Position numbers and translations under genes: made by a program
From: Candidatus Poribacteria bacterium
GTDB lineage: Bacteria > Poribacteria > WGA-4E > WGA-3G
Direction: 5' to 3'
NCBI GenBank assembly: GCA_958295945.1
Contig: OY282386.1
Location: 496,001-560,000, forward strand
Length of the DNA stretch: 64,000 nucleotides
The notes under the pieces: generated by a model
What the model was told of the DNA's origin: nothing
What the model saw: only the letters and a program-made list of their open reading frames with translations
Database searches by the model: none
Part shown: positions 35,753 to 45,260 of the stretch, piece by piece
Layout of the letters: each line of letters starts with the position of its first letter
How positions within the stretch are numbered: the first letter of the stretch is position 1

Positions 35753-36730
35753 ATGATGTATGATTTCAGTGATTTAAAACAAATTCCATTAAGTGAAATA
35801 TGGAAACATGAAGCTAACGATTTCACACCGTGGCTGGCAGAAAATATTCATAAATTGGGAGATGCACTCAAACTTGATTTAGAACTCATAGACACAGAAG
35901 CATCAGTAGGTGATTTTTCCTTGGATCTGTTAGCTCAAGTTAAAGGAAGATCAATAATAGTTATAATCGAAAACCAGTTCAATCAAACTGATCACGATCA
36001 TCTTGGAAAGCTACTTACTTATGCCGCAGGCTATGATGCCTCAATAATTGTTTGGATTTCGGAGACAATTAGAGATGAACACCGTCAAGCATTAGAATGG
36101 CTAAATCAAAGAACGGATACTGAGACGCAGTTTTTTGGTATTGTGCTGGAGATTGTGAAAATTGATGATTCAAAGCCAGCACTTAATTTCAAATTAGTTG
36201 TGTTTCCTAACGAGTGGCAAAAGTCTAAAAGACAAGAATCATCAACGAACCGATCAGCAAGAGGTGAAAAATATAGAACTTATTATCAGGTACTTATTGA
36301 TGAACTTGTGAAGCAAAATTTTACCCGTCCACGTACACCTTCATCACAAAACTGGTTCAACTTTTCATCAGGGATCAATGGGGTTGCGTATGGAGTCCAG
36401 TTCCCACGAGGAAACAAGATTCTTGCATATATAAATATCACTAAGGAACTCGGTGAAAATAGAATAGCGATATTTAATGCCTTAGAAGCGCGGAAGGAAG
36501 AAATTACAGCCAAGTTTCAAAACTCACTTGAATGGAACCGCGATCAAGAGGTGTCACTTTCAGCAATTGCTATCTCTCGCGACGGAACAATTGAATCTTC
36601 AGAGGATGAATTAAAGGAGATTAGAAAATGGCATATACAGAATCTTTTAAAGCTAAAAGAAGTATTCCAACCAGAAATTGAGCGCGCATTGGAAACACTT
36701 ATTTCCAGCGAACAGGAAGATTCTGTCTAA
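35753..36730 (+). CDS. DUF4268 protein with PD-(D/E)xK-like N-terminal domain
   Basis: 325 residues; start ATG 35753 has a very strong ribosome site (AGAAGGAGG, 6-nt spacing). The N-terminal ~160 residues contain VGDFSLDLLAQVKGRSIIVIIENQFNQTDHDHLGKLLTYAAGYDA, where D-L and the E-x-Q replace the D...ExK of restriction-like nucleases, the usual form in this family. The C-terminal ~140 residues (DUF4268) include QNWFNFSSGINGVAYGVQFPRGNKILAYINI. Function unproven; nuclease-like fold and IS/TA surroundings hint at defence or mobile-element biology. Confidence 0.75.
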   Translation: MMYDFSDLKQIPLSEIWKHEANDFTPWLAENIHKLGDALKLDLELIDTEASVGDFSLDLLAQVKGRSIIVIIENQFNQTDHDHLGKLLTYAAGYDASIIVWISETIRDEHRQALEWLNQRTDTETQFFGIVLEIVKIDDSKPALNFKLVVFPNEWQKSKRQESSTNRSARGEKYRTYYQVLIDELVKQNFTRPRTPSSQNWFNFSSGINGVAYGVQFPRGNKILAYINITKELGENRIAIFNALEARKEEITAKFQNSLEWNRDQEVSLSAIAISRDGTIESSEDELKEIRKWHIQNLLKLKEVFQPEIERALETLISSEQEDSV

Positions 36731-36779
36731 GAAAAATTAGGTTGTAAAACCGCAATACTGTCTATCAACAAGCAAAACC

Positions 36780-36995
36780 ATGAAACAACAAAGCGTAAAA
36801 ATCAGAGTCAACCCTATCATCACTGCTGATGCGTTATTCGACTTCTATGAACGAAACAATATTTGCGAAGTTGGGTTCGGCAAGGAAGTGGCTGCACGAA
36901 TACTGGCACACACACATATCATCGTTGCTGCTTATGAGGGGGCAGAACTGAACGAGGCATTGAGGTTAATGTTAGAAAGCGAGGGATTGCAATGA
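36780..36995 (+). CDS. Truncated GNAT-like protein (71 residues)
   Basis: The sequence ITADALFDFYERNNICEVGFGKEVAARILAHTHIIVAAYEGAEL resembles the N-terminal third of GNAT acetyltransferases, in which a strand ending 'VAAYEG.ELVG.A' normally continues into the acetyl-CoA-binding fold. Here it breaks off after AEL into NEALRLMLESEGLQ and stops, so the acetyl-CoA site is missing. Either an internal deletion made a remnant or it is a small unrelated protein. The stop overlaps the next start (ATGA), so the frame is apparently still translated or only recently lost. Confidence 0.45.
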   Translation: MKQQSVKIRVNPIITADALFDFYERNNICEVGFGKEVAARILAHTHIIVAAYEGAELNEALRLMLESEGLQ

Positions 36996-37195
36996 CGAAA
37001 TACGAATATAAAACTATCAGAATTGATCAGAAGGGATGGGGACTTTACAAGTCCAGAAAAATACCTGACCTTGAAAACACACTTAATCAGGAAGGAAAAG
37101 AGGGATGGCGACTTTGTGAGATTGTTTTGCCATCTGCTGCCTTCGGGGAATCAGACGCTGTGATCGTTATTTTTGAAAGAGAGTTGGTAGAATAA
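36992..37195 (+). CDS. DUF4177 domain protein
   Basis: 67 residues: MTKYEYKTIRIDQKGWGLYKSRKI then LENTLNQEGKEGWRLCEIVLPS and AVIVIFERE. This is the complete DUF4177 layout ('YEYK.v......G......LE..LN..G.eGWeLv......G.....ifKR'). These small proteins have a compact beta-alpha-beta fold and no known activity. ATGA overlap with the upstream frame implies translational coupling. Confidence 0.75.
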   Translation: MTKYEYKTIRIDQKGWGLYKSRKIPDLENTLNQEGKEGWRLCEIVLPSAAFGESDAVIVIFERELVE

Positions 37196-37270
37196 CCAGA
37201 TAAGCAATTGCAGAAGCTTTGGCGTTTGCAAACATAACACATTAAAATGAAAGTGAAGGAGATATGAACA

Positions 37271-38437
37271 ATGGACAATTTACCACAATTCCCAGTAACC
37301 GTCGTTGGAAGTATGCCACGATCAAGGACGGTATCACGTGCGTTACGGAACAAAAATAAAGGGAACATTACAGATAACGAATTCAACGCTATAGCAGACA
37401 ATGCTGTAATTGATAGCCTAAAATTGCAAGAAGATAACGGTGTAGATATCGTCAGCGATGGAGAACAACGGCGTGACAACTTCTATTCTTTCATCACTGA
37501 ATGCATTGACGGCATTCGATTGATGACACTTGCAGAAATGCTTGACTATGTTGAAGATAAAGCTGCTTTTGAACAACTGCTGAATGCATTAGATGTTCCT
37601 GCCTTTGCTTTAAAAAATCCCGTGGTTGATGGAAAACTAAAACGGACATCCCCACTTGTCCTAAGTGACTTCCTATTCCTAAAAGAACATACCGATAAAC
37701 CTATCAAAGTCACTCTCCCAGGTCCCTACCTATTAACCAGATCCATGTGGGTCAAGAAACTCTCCTACGATTTCTATCCAGAAAAAGAGTCCCTTGGTGA
37801 CGATGTTGTTGATGTACTTCAACAAGAATTACAAGATTTACAAAATGCAGGCTGTGAATTTGTGCAATTTGATGAACCTGTCCTTACCGAAGTTGCATTT
37901 ACTGGTCCGCATGAAACACATTCATTTATGTGTGCTGCATTATCAGAGAAAAGCAGTCCAGAAGAAGAATTGAACTTCGCTGTAGAACTAATCAATCGTG
38001 CCGTTGAAGGTATAGATGGACAAATGAAAACTGCCCTACACGTTTGTAGAGGAAACTGGAGCCAACAGGAAGATGTCTTACTCCGCGGTTCTTACGATCT
38101 ACTAATTCCATATTTTAGTAAGATGAATATTAATCAGTTTGTGTTAGAATATGCTACAGAACGAGCAGGTAGTATAGATGTTCTCAGTGAACTTCCTGAA
38201 GACAAAGAGATCGGACTGGGAGTAGTTGATCCGCGTACAATTGAAGTGGAATCTGTGGATTTTGTGTTGGAAAAAGTCAGATCACTCTTAAAACATCGGA
38301 AACCAGAACAGGTTTTTCTGAATCCAGATTGTGGATTTGGCACATTTGCAGATCGACCAGTAAATACTACGGACATCGCGACTCAGAAACTTCAAGTAAT
38401 ACATGAAGCAGCAGAGATTCTAAGAACAGAAATATAA
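37271..38437 (+). CDS. Cobalamin-independent methionine synthase-like methyltransferase (MetE C-terminal type)
   Basis: 388 residues, i.e. only the catalytic barrel of MetE without the N-terminal half, as in archaeal and many bacterial core-MetE proteins. Start motif FPVTVVGSMPRS matches 'p.t.vGS.pR'; zinc ligands are likely His in ALHVCRGN and Cys in LNPDCGFG, and CEFVQFDEPVLT is the family's substrate strand. It would transfer a methyl group to a thiol such as homocysteine; the methyl donor is not defined for short forms. Good ribosome site (AAGGAG). No other methionine gene is nearby. Confidence 0.85.
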   Translation: MDNLPQFPVTVVGSMPRSRTVSRALRNKNKGNITDNEFNAIADNAVIDSLKLQEDNGVDIVSDGEQRRDNFYSFITECIDGIRLMTLAEMLDYVEDKAAFEQLLNALDVPAFALKNPVVDGKLKRTSPLVLSDFLFLKEHTDKPIKVTLPGPYLLTRSMWVKKLSYDFYPEKESLGDDVVDVLQQELQDLQNAGCEFVQFDEPVLTEVAFTGPHETHSFMCAALSEKSSPEEELNFAVELINRAVEGIDGQMKTALHVCRGNWSQQEDVLLRGSYDLLIPYFSKMNINQFVLEYATERAGSIDVLSELPEDKEIGLGVVDPRTIEVESVDFVLEKVRSLLKHRKPEQVFLNPDCGFGTFADRPVNTTDIATQKLQVIHEAAEILRTEI

Positions 38438-38513
38438 GCATTATCATATATTATCTCTATCTTAATCAGTGAGCAGCTTATCTATAGGAATTGAAGCTAC
38501 AAAATATCCTTGC

Positions 38514-38542
38514 TTGTATTTCATTTGTCTATTTGCTATAAT
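38514..38542 (+). promoter_or_regulatory. Sigma-70-like promoter for the DUF4432 gene
   Basis: TTGTAT (38514-38519), exactly 17 nt, then a perfect TATAAT (38537-38542). The expected transcription start (~38549) is about 58 nt before the TTG start codon of the next gene. Confidence 0.5.
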
Positions 38543-38606
38543 GCCATCACTTGAAAACAATAAAAGTGAGAAATAACAAACAAGCATTGTAAAGGAGACT
38601 GATAAC

Positions 38607-39695
38607 TTGATACATCTTTTTGGAAGAGATTATGATAGAATGCAGCTGCTTCACCACTTGGGGGACATTTCGCAAGTGGCAGAGGCAAAGGTTTATCAAC
38701 TAAATGATGGGAATGAAAAAGGCACAGACGCTATCGGTTTTAGAACCGGTTCTGGATTGAATTTCACTGTTCTACCGAATAGAGGTATGGACATATCTTT
38801 TGCAGATTTTAATGGCATCCCATTATGTTGGCGTTCAGGAACTGGAGATGTTGCAGCAACACATTATGAATCCCAGGGAGTAGGATGGTTACGCGGATTT
38901 TATGGTGGTCTATTAACAACATGTGGTATGACACAAGCAGGTGCACCTAACAAAGATGGAGAAGATGAACTCGGATTACACGGAAGAATATCACATATTC
39001 CAGCAAAAAATGTTTGGGTAGATACACGATGGGAAGGCAATCGTTATATATTGTGGGCACAAGGGAAAGTAACAGAAACAACTGCATTAGGAGAACATTT
39101 GTGTCGTACGCGTCGAATATGGACAGAATTAGGTTCGAAAAAAATTCACATTGAGGACATTGTTGAAAATCTTGGTTACAAAGAATGTCCGTTAATGTAT
39201 CTCTTCCATATTAATGCAGGTTTTCCAATTCTTGCAGACAGATGCGAACTTATTGCACCAACCTCACAGGTAACACCACAAGATGAACACGCCAAGAAAA
39301 ACCTTACAAATTATAACTACGGGGAACCACCCACTGTAGACTTCCAAGAACAGATTTACTACCATGAAATGGAACCGGATGTTGATAATCATATTCGTGT
39401 TGCTCTTGTAAACCGTTCTTTTAACGAGGATCAAGGAATAGGTATAGCCGTCCGATACCACAAAACACAATTTCCTCACTTTGTGCAATGGAAAATGTGT
39501 GGACAAGGTGCTTATGTGATGGGGTTAGAACCATCAAACTGTAGAGTTGAGGGCAGAGCATCTGAACGTGAACGTGGTTCACTCCAGCATATTGAACCAG
39601 GTGGACGACGTCATTATGAAGTGGAAATAAGCGTATTGACTTCCAAAGACGAGATCAACAGAATTCAAGAAAAAATCTCAAATTCAACGAATTAA
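38607..39695 (+). CDS. DUF4432 family protein (aldose-1-epimerase-like)
   Basis: 362 residues. I accept the TTG start because AAAGGAG lies 9 nt upstream and the product begins at the family's normal point. DUF4432 proteins have the galactose-mutarotase beta-sandwich: LNFTVLPNRGMDISFADFNGIPLCW, GGLLTTCGMTQAG, ELGLHGRISHIPA, PLMYLFHINAGFPIL and QWKMCGQGAYVMGLEPSN (with His, Glu and Arg positions typical of sugar binding). It probably acts on a sugar or sugar acid in the cytoplasm. No signal peptide. Followed 37 nt later by a secreted-protein gene. Confidence 0.85.
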   Translation: MIHLFGRDYDRMQLLHHLGDISQVAEAKVYQLNDGNEKGTDAIGFRTGSGLNFTVLPNRGMDISFADFNGIPLCWRSGTGDVAATHYESQGVGWLRGFYGGLLTTCGMTQAGAPNKDGEDELGLHGRISHIPAKNVWVDTRWEGNRYILWAQGKVTETTALGEHLCRTRRIWTELGSKKIHIEDIVENLGYKECPLMYLFHINAGFPILADRCELIAPTSQVTPQDEHAKKNLTNYNYGEPPTVDFQEQIYYHEMEPDVDNHIRVALVNRSFNEDQGIGIAVRYHKTQFPHFVQWKMCGQGAYVMGLEPSNCRVEGRASERERGSLQHIEPGGRRHYEVEISVLTSKDEINRIQEKISNSTN

Positions 39696-39732
39696 TGTTG
39701 TTAATTAATGATCAGCAAGAATAGGAGAATCC

Positions 39733-41742
39733 ATGAAAAAGAATTTACAATTACTCAGTGTCATATTAGTGTTTATGACATTTTTTGTTAATGTCGGATA
39801 CGTAATTGAAGGCATATCAGAACCACAAACAAATTTTGAATTTCTGAATGAGCAATACTCAAAGGGAACATACACATATTTTGCTCTTAATGCAGAACTT
39901 AATGAATCAGAACATGCTCAAGTAGCAAATCAAAAAGATCTTTCACCTTCACCTGATTCGAAAACAGAAACTGAAGAATTAACGGCAGTAATACCAAAAG
40001 AAAGCGTCTTACATCTAATTCCAAATTCTGCAATGGGAGTAATCTATTGTCCAAGTCTATTGCAATTAGATGACAGCATTAATAATGTTGTTGCAGAACT
40101 TGTGCCACCAGCTGGTCAAAATACAGAATTTCTTGCCAAATTCTTAGCAAGTACTTTTGATGCAGGTTTTGAGAGTTTAGTGGAATTAGAAGATATCGGT
40201 TTGGATTTAGATAGTGATTTCGCCGTTTTCCTTACAAGTTTTGAACCTGAAGGCATTGGTGCAATAGTCCATTTAAGGGATCCAGACATAATTAAAGAGG
40301 CAATAGACACTGAGGTTGAGGATAGTGAACCTGTTGAATATAATGGTACTACCTATTGGAGTTCAGATGAAGGCAGTTATGTAATCTTTGATGATATCCT
40401 TATATATGCACAATTTCCTGAGGTATGTGAGAATGTAATTGATATAAGAAATGGGAAATTAATGTCAATTACCCAGAATATGGATTACACTTCATACTTA
40501 GCTACTATCATTAAAGGAACTGAACATGTAGCAGCTTATTTCGACCTACAAACTGTCATAGAACCATTTATTGAGGGGTTTCGAGAAGAATTCCAAGAAG
40601 TAAAAGATAGTATACAGAGCGATCCCGATTCTGCTGCGGTTGTGCCATTCATTGATGGTATGTCTGAATGGATTGTGGGATTTTTATCGGAGTTAAATTC
40701 AGTTAGTGTTTCACTCCAGATTGAAAATACCGATGTGATGCTCTCGCAGAATCTACATTTCAAAAAAGATGGAAAAATCGAACAAGCTTTGAATAAACTT
40801 GAACCAGATGATTTATCTCTCATCAATGATTTGCCAAATGAGGCATTTGCTTGTGGTGGATTAAATATAGATCTTGGAATTCTATTTGAAATGAATAAAC
40901 ACTTGCTTAATGCCATTTCAACTAGTGGATTGGATGATAGTAATGAAGACTTCACTGAAATAATTGACCATCTCAAAACGATATTTCAGGATATTTTAGA
41001 GTTCAAAGAAACCTTTACAAACGAAATGAGTTTCTCAACGAACTACAATGAGAGTTTACTTCCAGATTATTTATTCATTATGGCTCTTAAAGATGAACAG
41101 AAACTCAAGACGTATATGAATGATAGTTTTTTAACTCAGATTGAGAAAATTGTTAAATTACTTCAAGAGAATATTGAAGATGTTCCACAACTGAGTATGT
41201 TCAATGAACTTCATTATGGCAATTCTATAGTTCACAATGAAGTTGAGATCAAGACCATTGTCTTCCCAAATTTCGGAGATGCTTTTATTGATGTTGAGCC
41301 AAATGCTGCAATGCTTATGCCACAAGAGTGGCAATGGTCTTATGCATTTTCCGACAAACGCTTTTATTTCGGCATTGGTGGACCACAACAGATACAGGCT
41401 GCACTCGACAGTAAGGCAAAAATTGGTGAGAGTTTAGCTGAAAACATAAGCTTTCAGAATCTAATTGAGAAGTTAGGTGCTGACAATAATATCCTTTATG
41501 GATTCTCACCCATTACAGTGGCAAACAGTGTAATGGCTCTGATGTCAGAAATGAATCCAGATATAGCTGCAGGGATGCAGATGTTCACTGGTATTTTAGC
41601 AGGTGTTGATGAGAACTATAGTATTGGTTTTTCTGCAAGAGTTCAAGATGGTGGTATTGGTGCAAAGTTAGTTATAACACTTGGTGACTTCAAACAACTG
41701 ATTAATACAATTATAATGTTTTCTGGTATGGATATGCAATAA
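39733..41742 (+). CDS. Secreted protein of unknown function (DUF3352-like)
   Basis: 669 residues after a good ribosome site (TAGGAG). The N-terminal segment LQLLSVILVFMTFFVNVGYV is a signal peptide; a serine/glutamate-rich linker follows (~45-90), then a long domain beginning PKESVLHLIPNSAMGVIYCPSLLQLDDSI. The alternation of 'P.... .......L.......' strands with acidic surface stretches, and its end (GFSARVQDGGIGAKLVITL), resemble DUF3352-type exported proteins common in Planctomycetes-like genomes, but I cannot confirm this. No catalytic motif is visible. Strongly acidic overall, as expected for a marine extracellular protein. Confidence 0.55.
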   Translation: MKKNLQLLSVILVFMTFFVNVGYVIEGISEPQTNFEFLNEQYSKGTYTYFALNAELNESEHAQVANQKDLSPSPDSKTETEELTAVIPKESVLHLIPNSAMGVIYCPSLLQLDDSINNVVAELVPPAGQNTEFLAKFLASTFDAGFESLVELEDIGLDLDSDFAVFLTSFEPEGIGAIVHLRDPDIIKEAIDTEVEDSEPVEYNGTTYWSSDEGSYVIFDDILIYAQFPEVCENVIDIRNGKLMSITQNMDYTSYLATIIKGTEHVAAYFDLQTVIEPFIEGFREEFQEVKDSIQSDPDSAAVVPFIDGMSEWIVGFLSELNSVSVSLQIENTDVMLSQNLHFKKDGKIEQALNKLEPDDLSLINDLPNEAFACGGLNIDLGILFEMNKHLLNAISTSGLDDSNEDFTEIIDHLKTIFQDILEFKETFTNEMSFSTNYNESLLPDYLFIMALKDEQKLKTYMNDSFLTQIEKIVKLLQENIEDVPQLSMFNELHYGNSIVHNEVEIKTIVFPNFGDAFIDVEPNAAMLMPQEWQWSYAFSDKRFYFGIGGPQQIQAALDSKAKIGESLAENISFQNLIEKLGADNNILYGFSPITVANSVMALMSEMNPDIAAGMQMFTGILAGVDENYSIGFSARVQDGGIGAKLVITLGDFKQLINTIIMFSGMDMQ

Positions 41743-41872
41743 TGAGTTATATCAACTGGAAATTCTAATCTATTGAGGGGCATGAACGAAACACTAAATC
41801 AATTTTCATGTTCATTAAGTTTGTGTGATAATATATCTGTCTGGATATTAATCACTATTAAAGGGAGGAAAA

Positions 41873-43186
41873 ATGCACATTCATTATAAGTTAAGGAACT
41901 TTAATTGTTTTGGCAGAATCAGGTATGTAAATACCTTTTGTATAGTTGTTTTGATCTTATTATCAACTTCTTATAGCTCTGTTGCTGATACAACTGAAAA
42001 TGGAGAGATAATGGTTGCGGAGGAAGTTCAGAAGAAAAGTCCTATCAAAATTGGTGGGGCAATGCGTGTCAACTACGCTTATGGAGCTTATGGGACTGAT
42101 GAGGATCCACATCCGCGTGGAGAAAAGATCGGGGATGTTGACCTGGAAATCTTCCGGCTGAATGCAGATTTTGACTATCATAACATTATAAGTAGGATTG
42201 AATACCGATGGTATAATGACTACAGCATGATACACACGGCTTGGTTAGGCTATAATATCGGTGATTTAGGCACAGTCAAAGCAGGTATTGTTCGAGTACC
42301 GTTCGGCCCCACTGCTTACGGTATTTCTACGAGTTGGTTTTTTGACCAGCATTTTTATGTCGGACTTGCAGACGATCCCGATTTGGGTATAACTTGGAAT
42401 GGCAAATTTGACAAGTTGTCGCTGGATGTTGGTTTTTTCCTGACGAGTGAACCGCAGACGGTTGGGGGCAGTCTTAACAGTTCACGGTATGGATATGATA
42501 TTGTCAAATGGGAAGAGCATGCTGATGCGGAAGGAAAAGTTGAATGGGGAGCAGGAGAAAACGGATATGATGAACAGGACCAAATTAACCTGCGTGCAAT
42601 CTACGCTCTTGCGGAGGTTGCTGAGGTAGGTGCTTCTCTACAATACGGCATGTTGAATGGAACAAATGTTGGCGATGATGATAGTGGTACCTATTATGCG
42701 CTTTCTGCACACATGAAGCATACTGTCACAGACTTCACCCTTTATTCCCAATTCTCTTATTACACACATAGTATCGCTGAAGAAACACCCTGGGGAACAG
42801 GTGACCTTATTCCGATGGGTGCCTACGATTTTGCGTGGCCTGTCGCATCCGAGGGGTTAATTCCGGGCCTATCACTACGATATGGTGGTATAGATACGAC
42901 AGCGATCTCTTGGATAGACAGCGTTACACCTTATGTTGAATGGAGCACTATCTTCAAAACTGTGGAGAACTATAACCCAAGCACACTTGTAACTGTGGGA
43001 GCGAGTTGGACATTGTTAGAAACACTGTATGTCTATAGTGATTTTGCCTTGACTGATGGGAACTTTTTTGTCGGTAATACAGAAGATGACTATAACAATA
43101 TCCTTACAGGTGTAAATCACGTTGGTGCTAACGGCAATAACCAGTGGCACTGGCGGGTTAATTTCAACTTCGGCTATTATTTCTAA
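41873..43186 (+). CDS. Outer-membrane porin-like beta-barrel protein
   Basis: 437 residues; AAGGGAGG precedes the ATG. The signal peptide is long (RYVNTFCIVVLILLSTSYSSVA). After KKSPIKIGGAMRVNYAYGAY the chain alternates aromatic-ended beta strands (DVDLEIFRLNADFDYHNIISRIEYRWYND; DLGTVKAGIVRVPFGP; YYALSAHMKHTVTDFTLYSQFSYYTHS) and ends with aromatic phenylalanine/tyrosine residues (WRVNFNFGYYF), the C-terminal signature of outer-membrane barrels. Phosphate-selective porin O/P-like barrels are the closest resemblance. This supports a Gram-negative envelope. A hairpin (43203-43216) ends the unit. Confidence 0.8.
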   Translation: MHIHYKLRNFNCFGRIRYVNTFCIVVLILLSTSYSSVADTTENGEIMVAEEVQKKSPIKIGGAMRVNYAYGAYGTDEDPHPRGEKIGDVDLEIFRLNADFDYHNIISRIEYRWYNDYSMIHTAWLGYNIGDLGTVKAGIVRVPFGPTAYGISTSWFFDQHFYVGLADDPDLGITWNGKFDKLSLDVGFFLTSEPQTVGGSLNSSRYGYDIVKWEEHADAEGKVEWGAGENGYDEQDQINLRAIYALAEVAEVGASLQYGMLNGTNVGDDDSGTYYALSAHMKHTVTDFTLYSQFSYYTHSIAEETPWGTGDLIPMGAYDFAWPVASEGLIPGLSLRYGGIDTTAISWIDSVTPYVEWSTIFKTVENYNPSTLVTVGASWTLLETLYVYSDFALTDGNFFVGNTEDDYNNILTGVNHVGANGNNQWHWRVNFNFGYYF

Positions 43187-43202
43187 TTGGCTTATCCATC
43201 CT

Positions 43203-43220
43203 AAGGCGGACGCCTTTGTT
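43203..43220 (+). terminator. Short hairpin after the porin gene
   Basis: AAGGCG (43203-43208), GA loop, CGCCTT (43211-43216) then TGTT. A 6-bp GC-rich stem 17 nt past the porin stop; weak terminator or dispersed palindrome. Confidence 0.35.
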
Positions 43221-43254
43221 AGCGCGTTCCCCTCTCTAAAAGGAGAACTATGAA

Positions 43255-44796
43255 ATGAACGAAGAAGCAAAACAACCTCAGAACAATACTAAGATATTTG
43301 GGTTGACACCGGTATTCCTCGTTTCCGCAATCACCATCGTCATTTTTGTTATCGGGACCCTCGTGTTTCGGGAAGGAGCAACAAACCTCTTCGGGGCTAC
43401 CCGAAAATGGTTGACCACGAACTTCGACTGGTGGTTTATGGACATCGTTAACCTCATCGTAATATTCTGTCTCTTTCTGATTGTTTCCCCGCTTGGCAGG
43501 GTGCGCATCGGCGGACGTGAGGCTGTCCCCGAATACTCCAACCTCACTTGGTTCGCCATGCTCTTTGCGGCTGGCATCGGTATCGGTCTCTTGTTTTTCG
43601 GTGTTTTGGAACCCGTTCAACACTTCATGAGCCCGCCCCTCGGCGGTGAAGCGAAAACCGACGCAGCCATGGGTATCGCAGCGACGACTTTTCATTGGGG
43701 CATACACGGCTGGGCAATCTACGGAGTTGTCGGACTTGCCCTTGCATTCTTTGCCTACAACCGGGGACTCCCGCTCACTATCCGCTCCGCGTTCTACCCG
43801 TTGCTCGGTGATCGCATTTGGGGCTGGCCGGGCCATGTCATTGATACGCTCGCTGTCTTCGCCAGTTTGTTCGGACTTGCCACCTCGCTCGGCTTAGGCG
43901 CAAAGCAGGTGACCGCCGGGCTCAACTATCTGTTTGAGATTCCTAATACCAATACCACCATGGTCGTGTTGATCGTCTTAATAACCGCTGCCGCACTCAT
44001 CTCCGTGTTGACAGGACTGAATGTCGGTATCAAACGCCTCAGCCAGTTCAACGTGATCCTCGCGTTTTTGCTTCTGCTCTTCATCATCGTTGTTGGACCA
44101 AAAATCGCAATCTTCAAAGGCATATTTACTGGCCTGGGTGCCTATATCTCCAAGGTAAGGCCTCTCAGTAACTGGGTCGCCCGGGATGATACAGGATTTC
44201 TGCATGGATGGACAACGTTCTATTGGGCATGGTGGATCGCATGGGCACCCTTTGTCGGAACGTTTATCGCCCGAATTTCAAAGGGACGCACGGTTCGCCA
44301 GTTCATCATCGGTGTGCTACTTTTACCAACGCTGTTGTGTTTAATCTGGTTTAGTGCCTTTGGCGGCACTGCCATAGACCAGTTCGTGAGTGATGGTTAC
44401 ACGGGTGTAACAGAAACCGTTGAAGCATATAAGCCAGAACTCTCACTGTTCAAAATGCTTGACAAATTGCCGATGACGACATTAGTGTCCTCTCTTGCAA
44501 TGCTGCTGACGATCATCTTTTTCGTTACCTCGTCCGACTCCGGTTCCCTTGTCATTGATACTATCACGGCAGGCGGGAAGTTTGACGCACCGGTATCTCA
44601 CCGAGTGTTCTGGTGTTCGGCTGAGGGGGCTGTTGCCATCGTGTTGTTACTTGGCGGGGGACTGAGCTCCTTGCAGGCAGCCTCCCTCGCGACAGGATTC
44701 CCATTTGCACTTGTGTTATTAGGGATGGGGGCTTGTATCTTGGTTGGTCTAATCCAAGAAAGACGTGAAAATCTGAAACTGGAGTTGGATGATTGA
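43255..44796 (+). CDS. BCCT family transporter (betaine/choline/carnitine)
   Basis: 513 residues, twelve hydrophobic helices. The BCCT signature is clear: FYWAWWIAWAPFVGTFIARISKGRT, preceded by GHVIDTLAVFASLFGLATSLGLG and followed by FFVTSSDSGSLVIDTITAGGK. Members import compatible solutes such as glycine betaine, choline or related trimethylamines by sodium or proton symport or exchange, which suits a marine organism. The C-terminus is short, lacking the long osmosensing tail of BetP. Base composition differs from its neighbours: 43741-43800 is 36/60 G+C, whereas 40021-40080 in the secreted-protein gene is 22/60, so recent horizontal gain is plausible. AAGGAG lies 9 nt upstream. Confidence 0.92.
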   Translation: MNEEAKQPQNNTKIFGLTPVFLVSAITIVIFVIGTLVFREGATNLFGATRKWLTTNFDWWFMDIVNLIVIFCLFLIVSPLGRVRIGGREAVPEYSNLTWFAMLFAAGIGIGLLFFGVLEPVQHFMSPPLGGEAKTDAAMGIAATTFHWGIHGWAIYGVVGLALAFFAYNRGLPLTIRSAFYPLLGDRIWGWPGHVIDTLAVFASLFGLATSLGLGAKQVTAGLNYLFEIPNTNTTMVVLIVLITAAALISVLTGLNVGIKRLSQFNVILAFLLLLFIIVVGPKIAIFKGIFTGLGAYISKVRPLSNWVARDDTGFLHGWTTFYWAWWIAWAPFVGTFIARISKGRTVRQFIIGVLLLPTLLCLIWFSAFGGTAIDQFVSDGYTGVTETVEAYKPELSLFKMLDKLPMTTLVSSLAMLLTIIFFVTSSDSGSLVIDTITAGGKFDAPVSHRVFWCSAEGAVAIVLLLGGGLSSLQAASLATGFPFALVLLGMGACILVGLIQERRENLKLELDD

Positions 44797-45260
44797 AGGT
44801 CAAGATTTTGATGTGTAGGAGTACATATAAATCTGTTGATCGTCCATTGACTCCATTTATGGCAGTGGAGCTCATATTAGAACTTTTATCAGGTCAGACT
44901 GTTGAAAACAGGAATTGTCTGATTTGGTTGTTCTAACACATCTTGCACGTGCTGTGGATCCTGTTCGGTTTAAACAGGATCCTACAACACGTGCATTAAC
45001 ATTGTTGATGCAATTGGATCAGGCAGAAAATCCAATCCGAGTTGTTTGGACAATGTTATAATTGAGTATTATATGGATTTAAACCGGTGTTGGAAATACC
45101 TTCAACAAGTGGGATCACGAATTGGTGGCAACTTAGGCTAGAATAGCATACTTCAAGTTTTACCTCACTATTTATATGTAAAAACCATAAGAATACGTGA
45201 ATTATAGTTGTACTCAGCAAACCAATAGAATTGAATACCTATTTAATAACAAGAGCAATC
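44797..45260. other. Intergenic region with a long hairpin at 44945-44994
   Basis: 464 bases without a convincing gene. 44945-44994 folds into a ~21-bp stem: GCACGTGCTGTGGATCCTGT pairs with GGATCCTACAACACGTGC on the far side (one mismatch, one bulge, 8-nt loop). No T-run follows, so it is not a standard terminator; an RNA element or IS-associated palindrome is possible. The rest contains only short, interrupted frames. Confidence 0.55.

Noticed and set aside
44900-45065. Frame SDLVVLTHLARAVDPVRFKQDPTT... resembling the end of a DNA polymerase III delta subunit-like protein
   Set aside because: It runs through the 50-nt hairpin, has no start or upstream homologous part, and resemblance is too weak.
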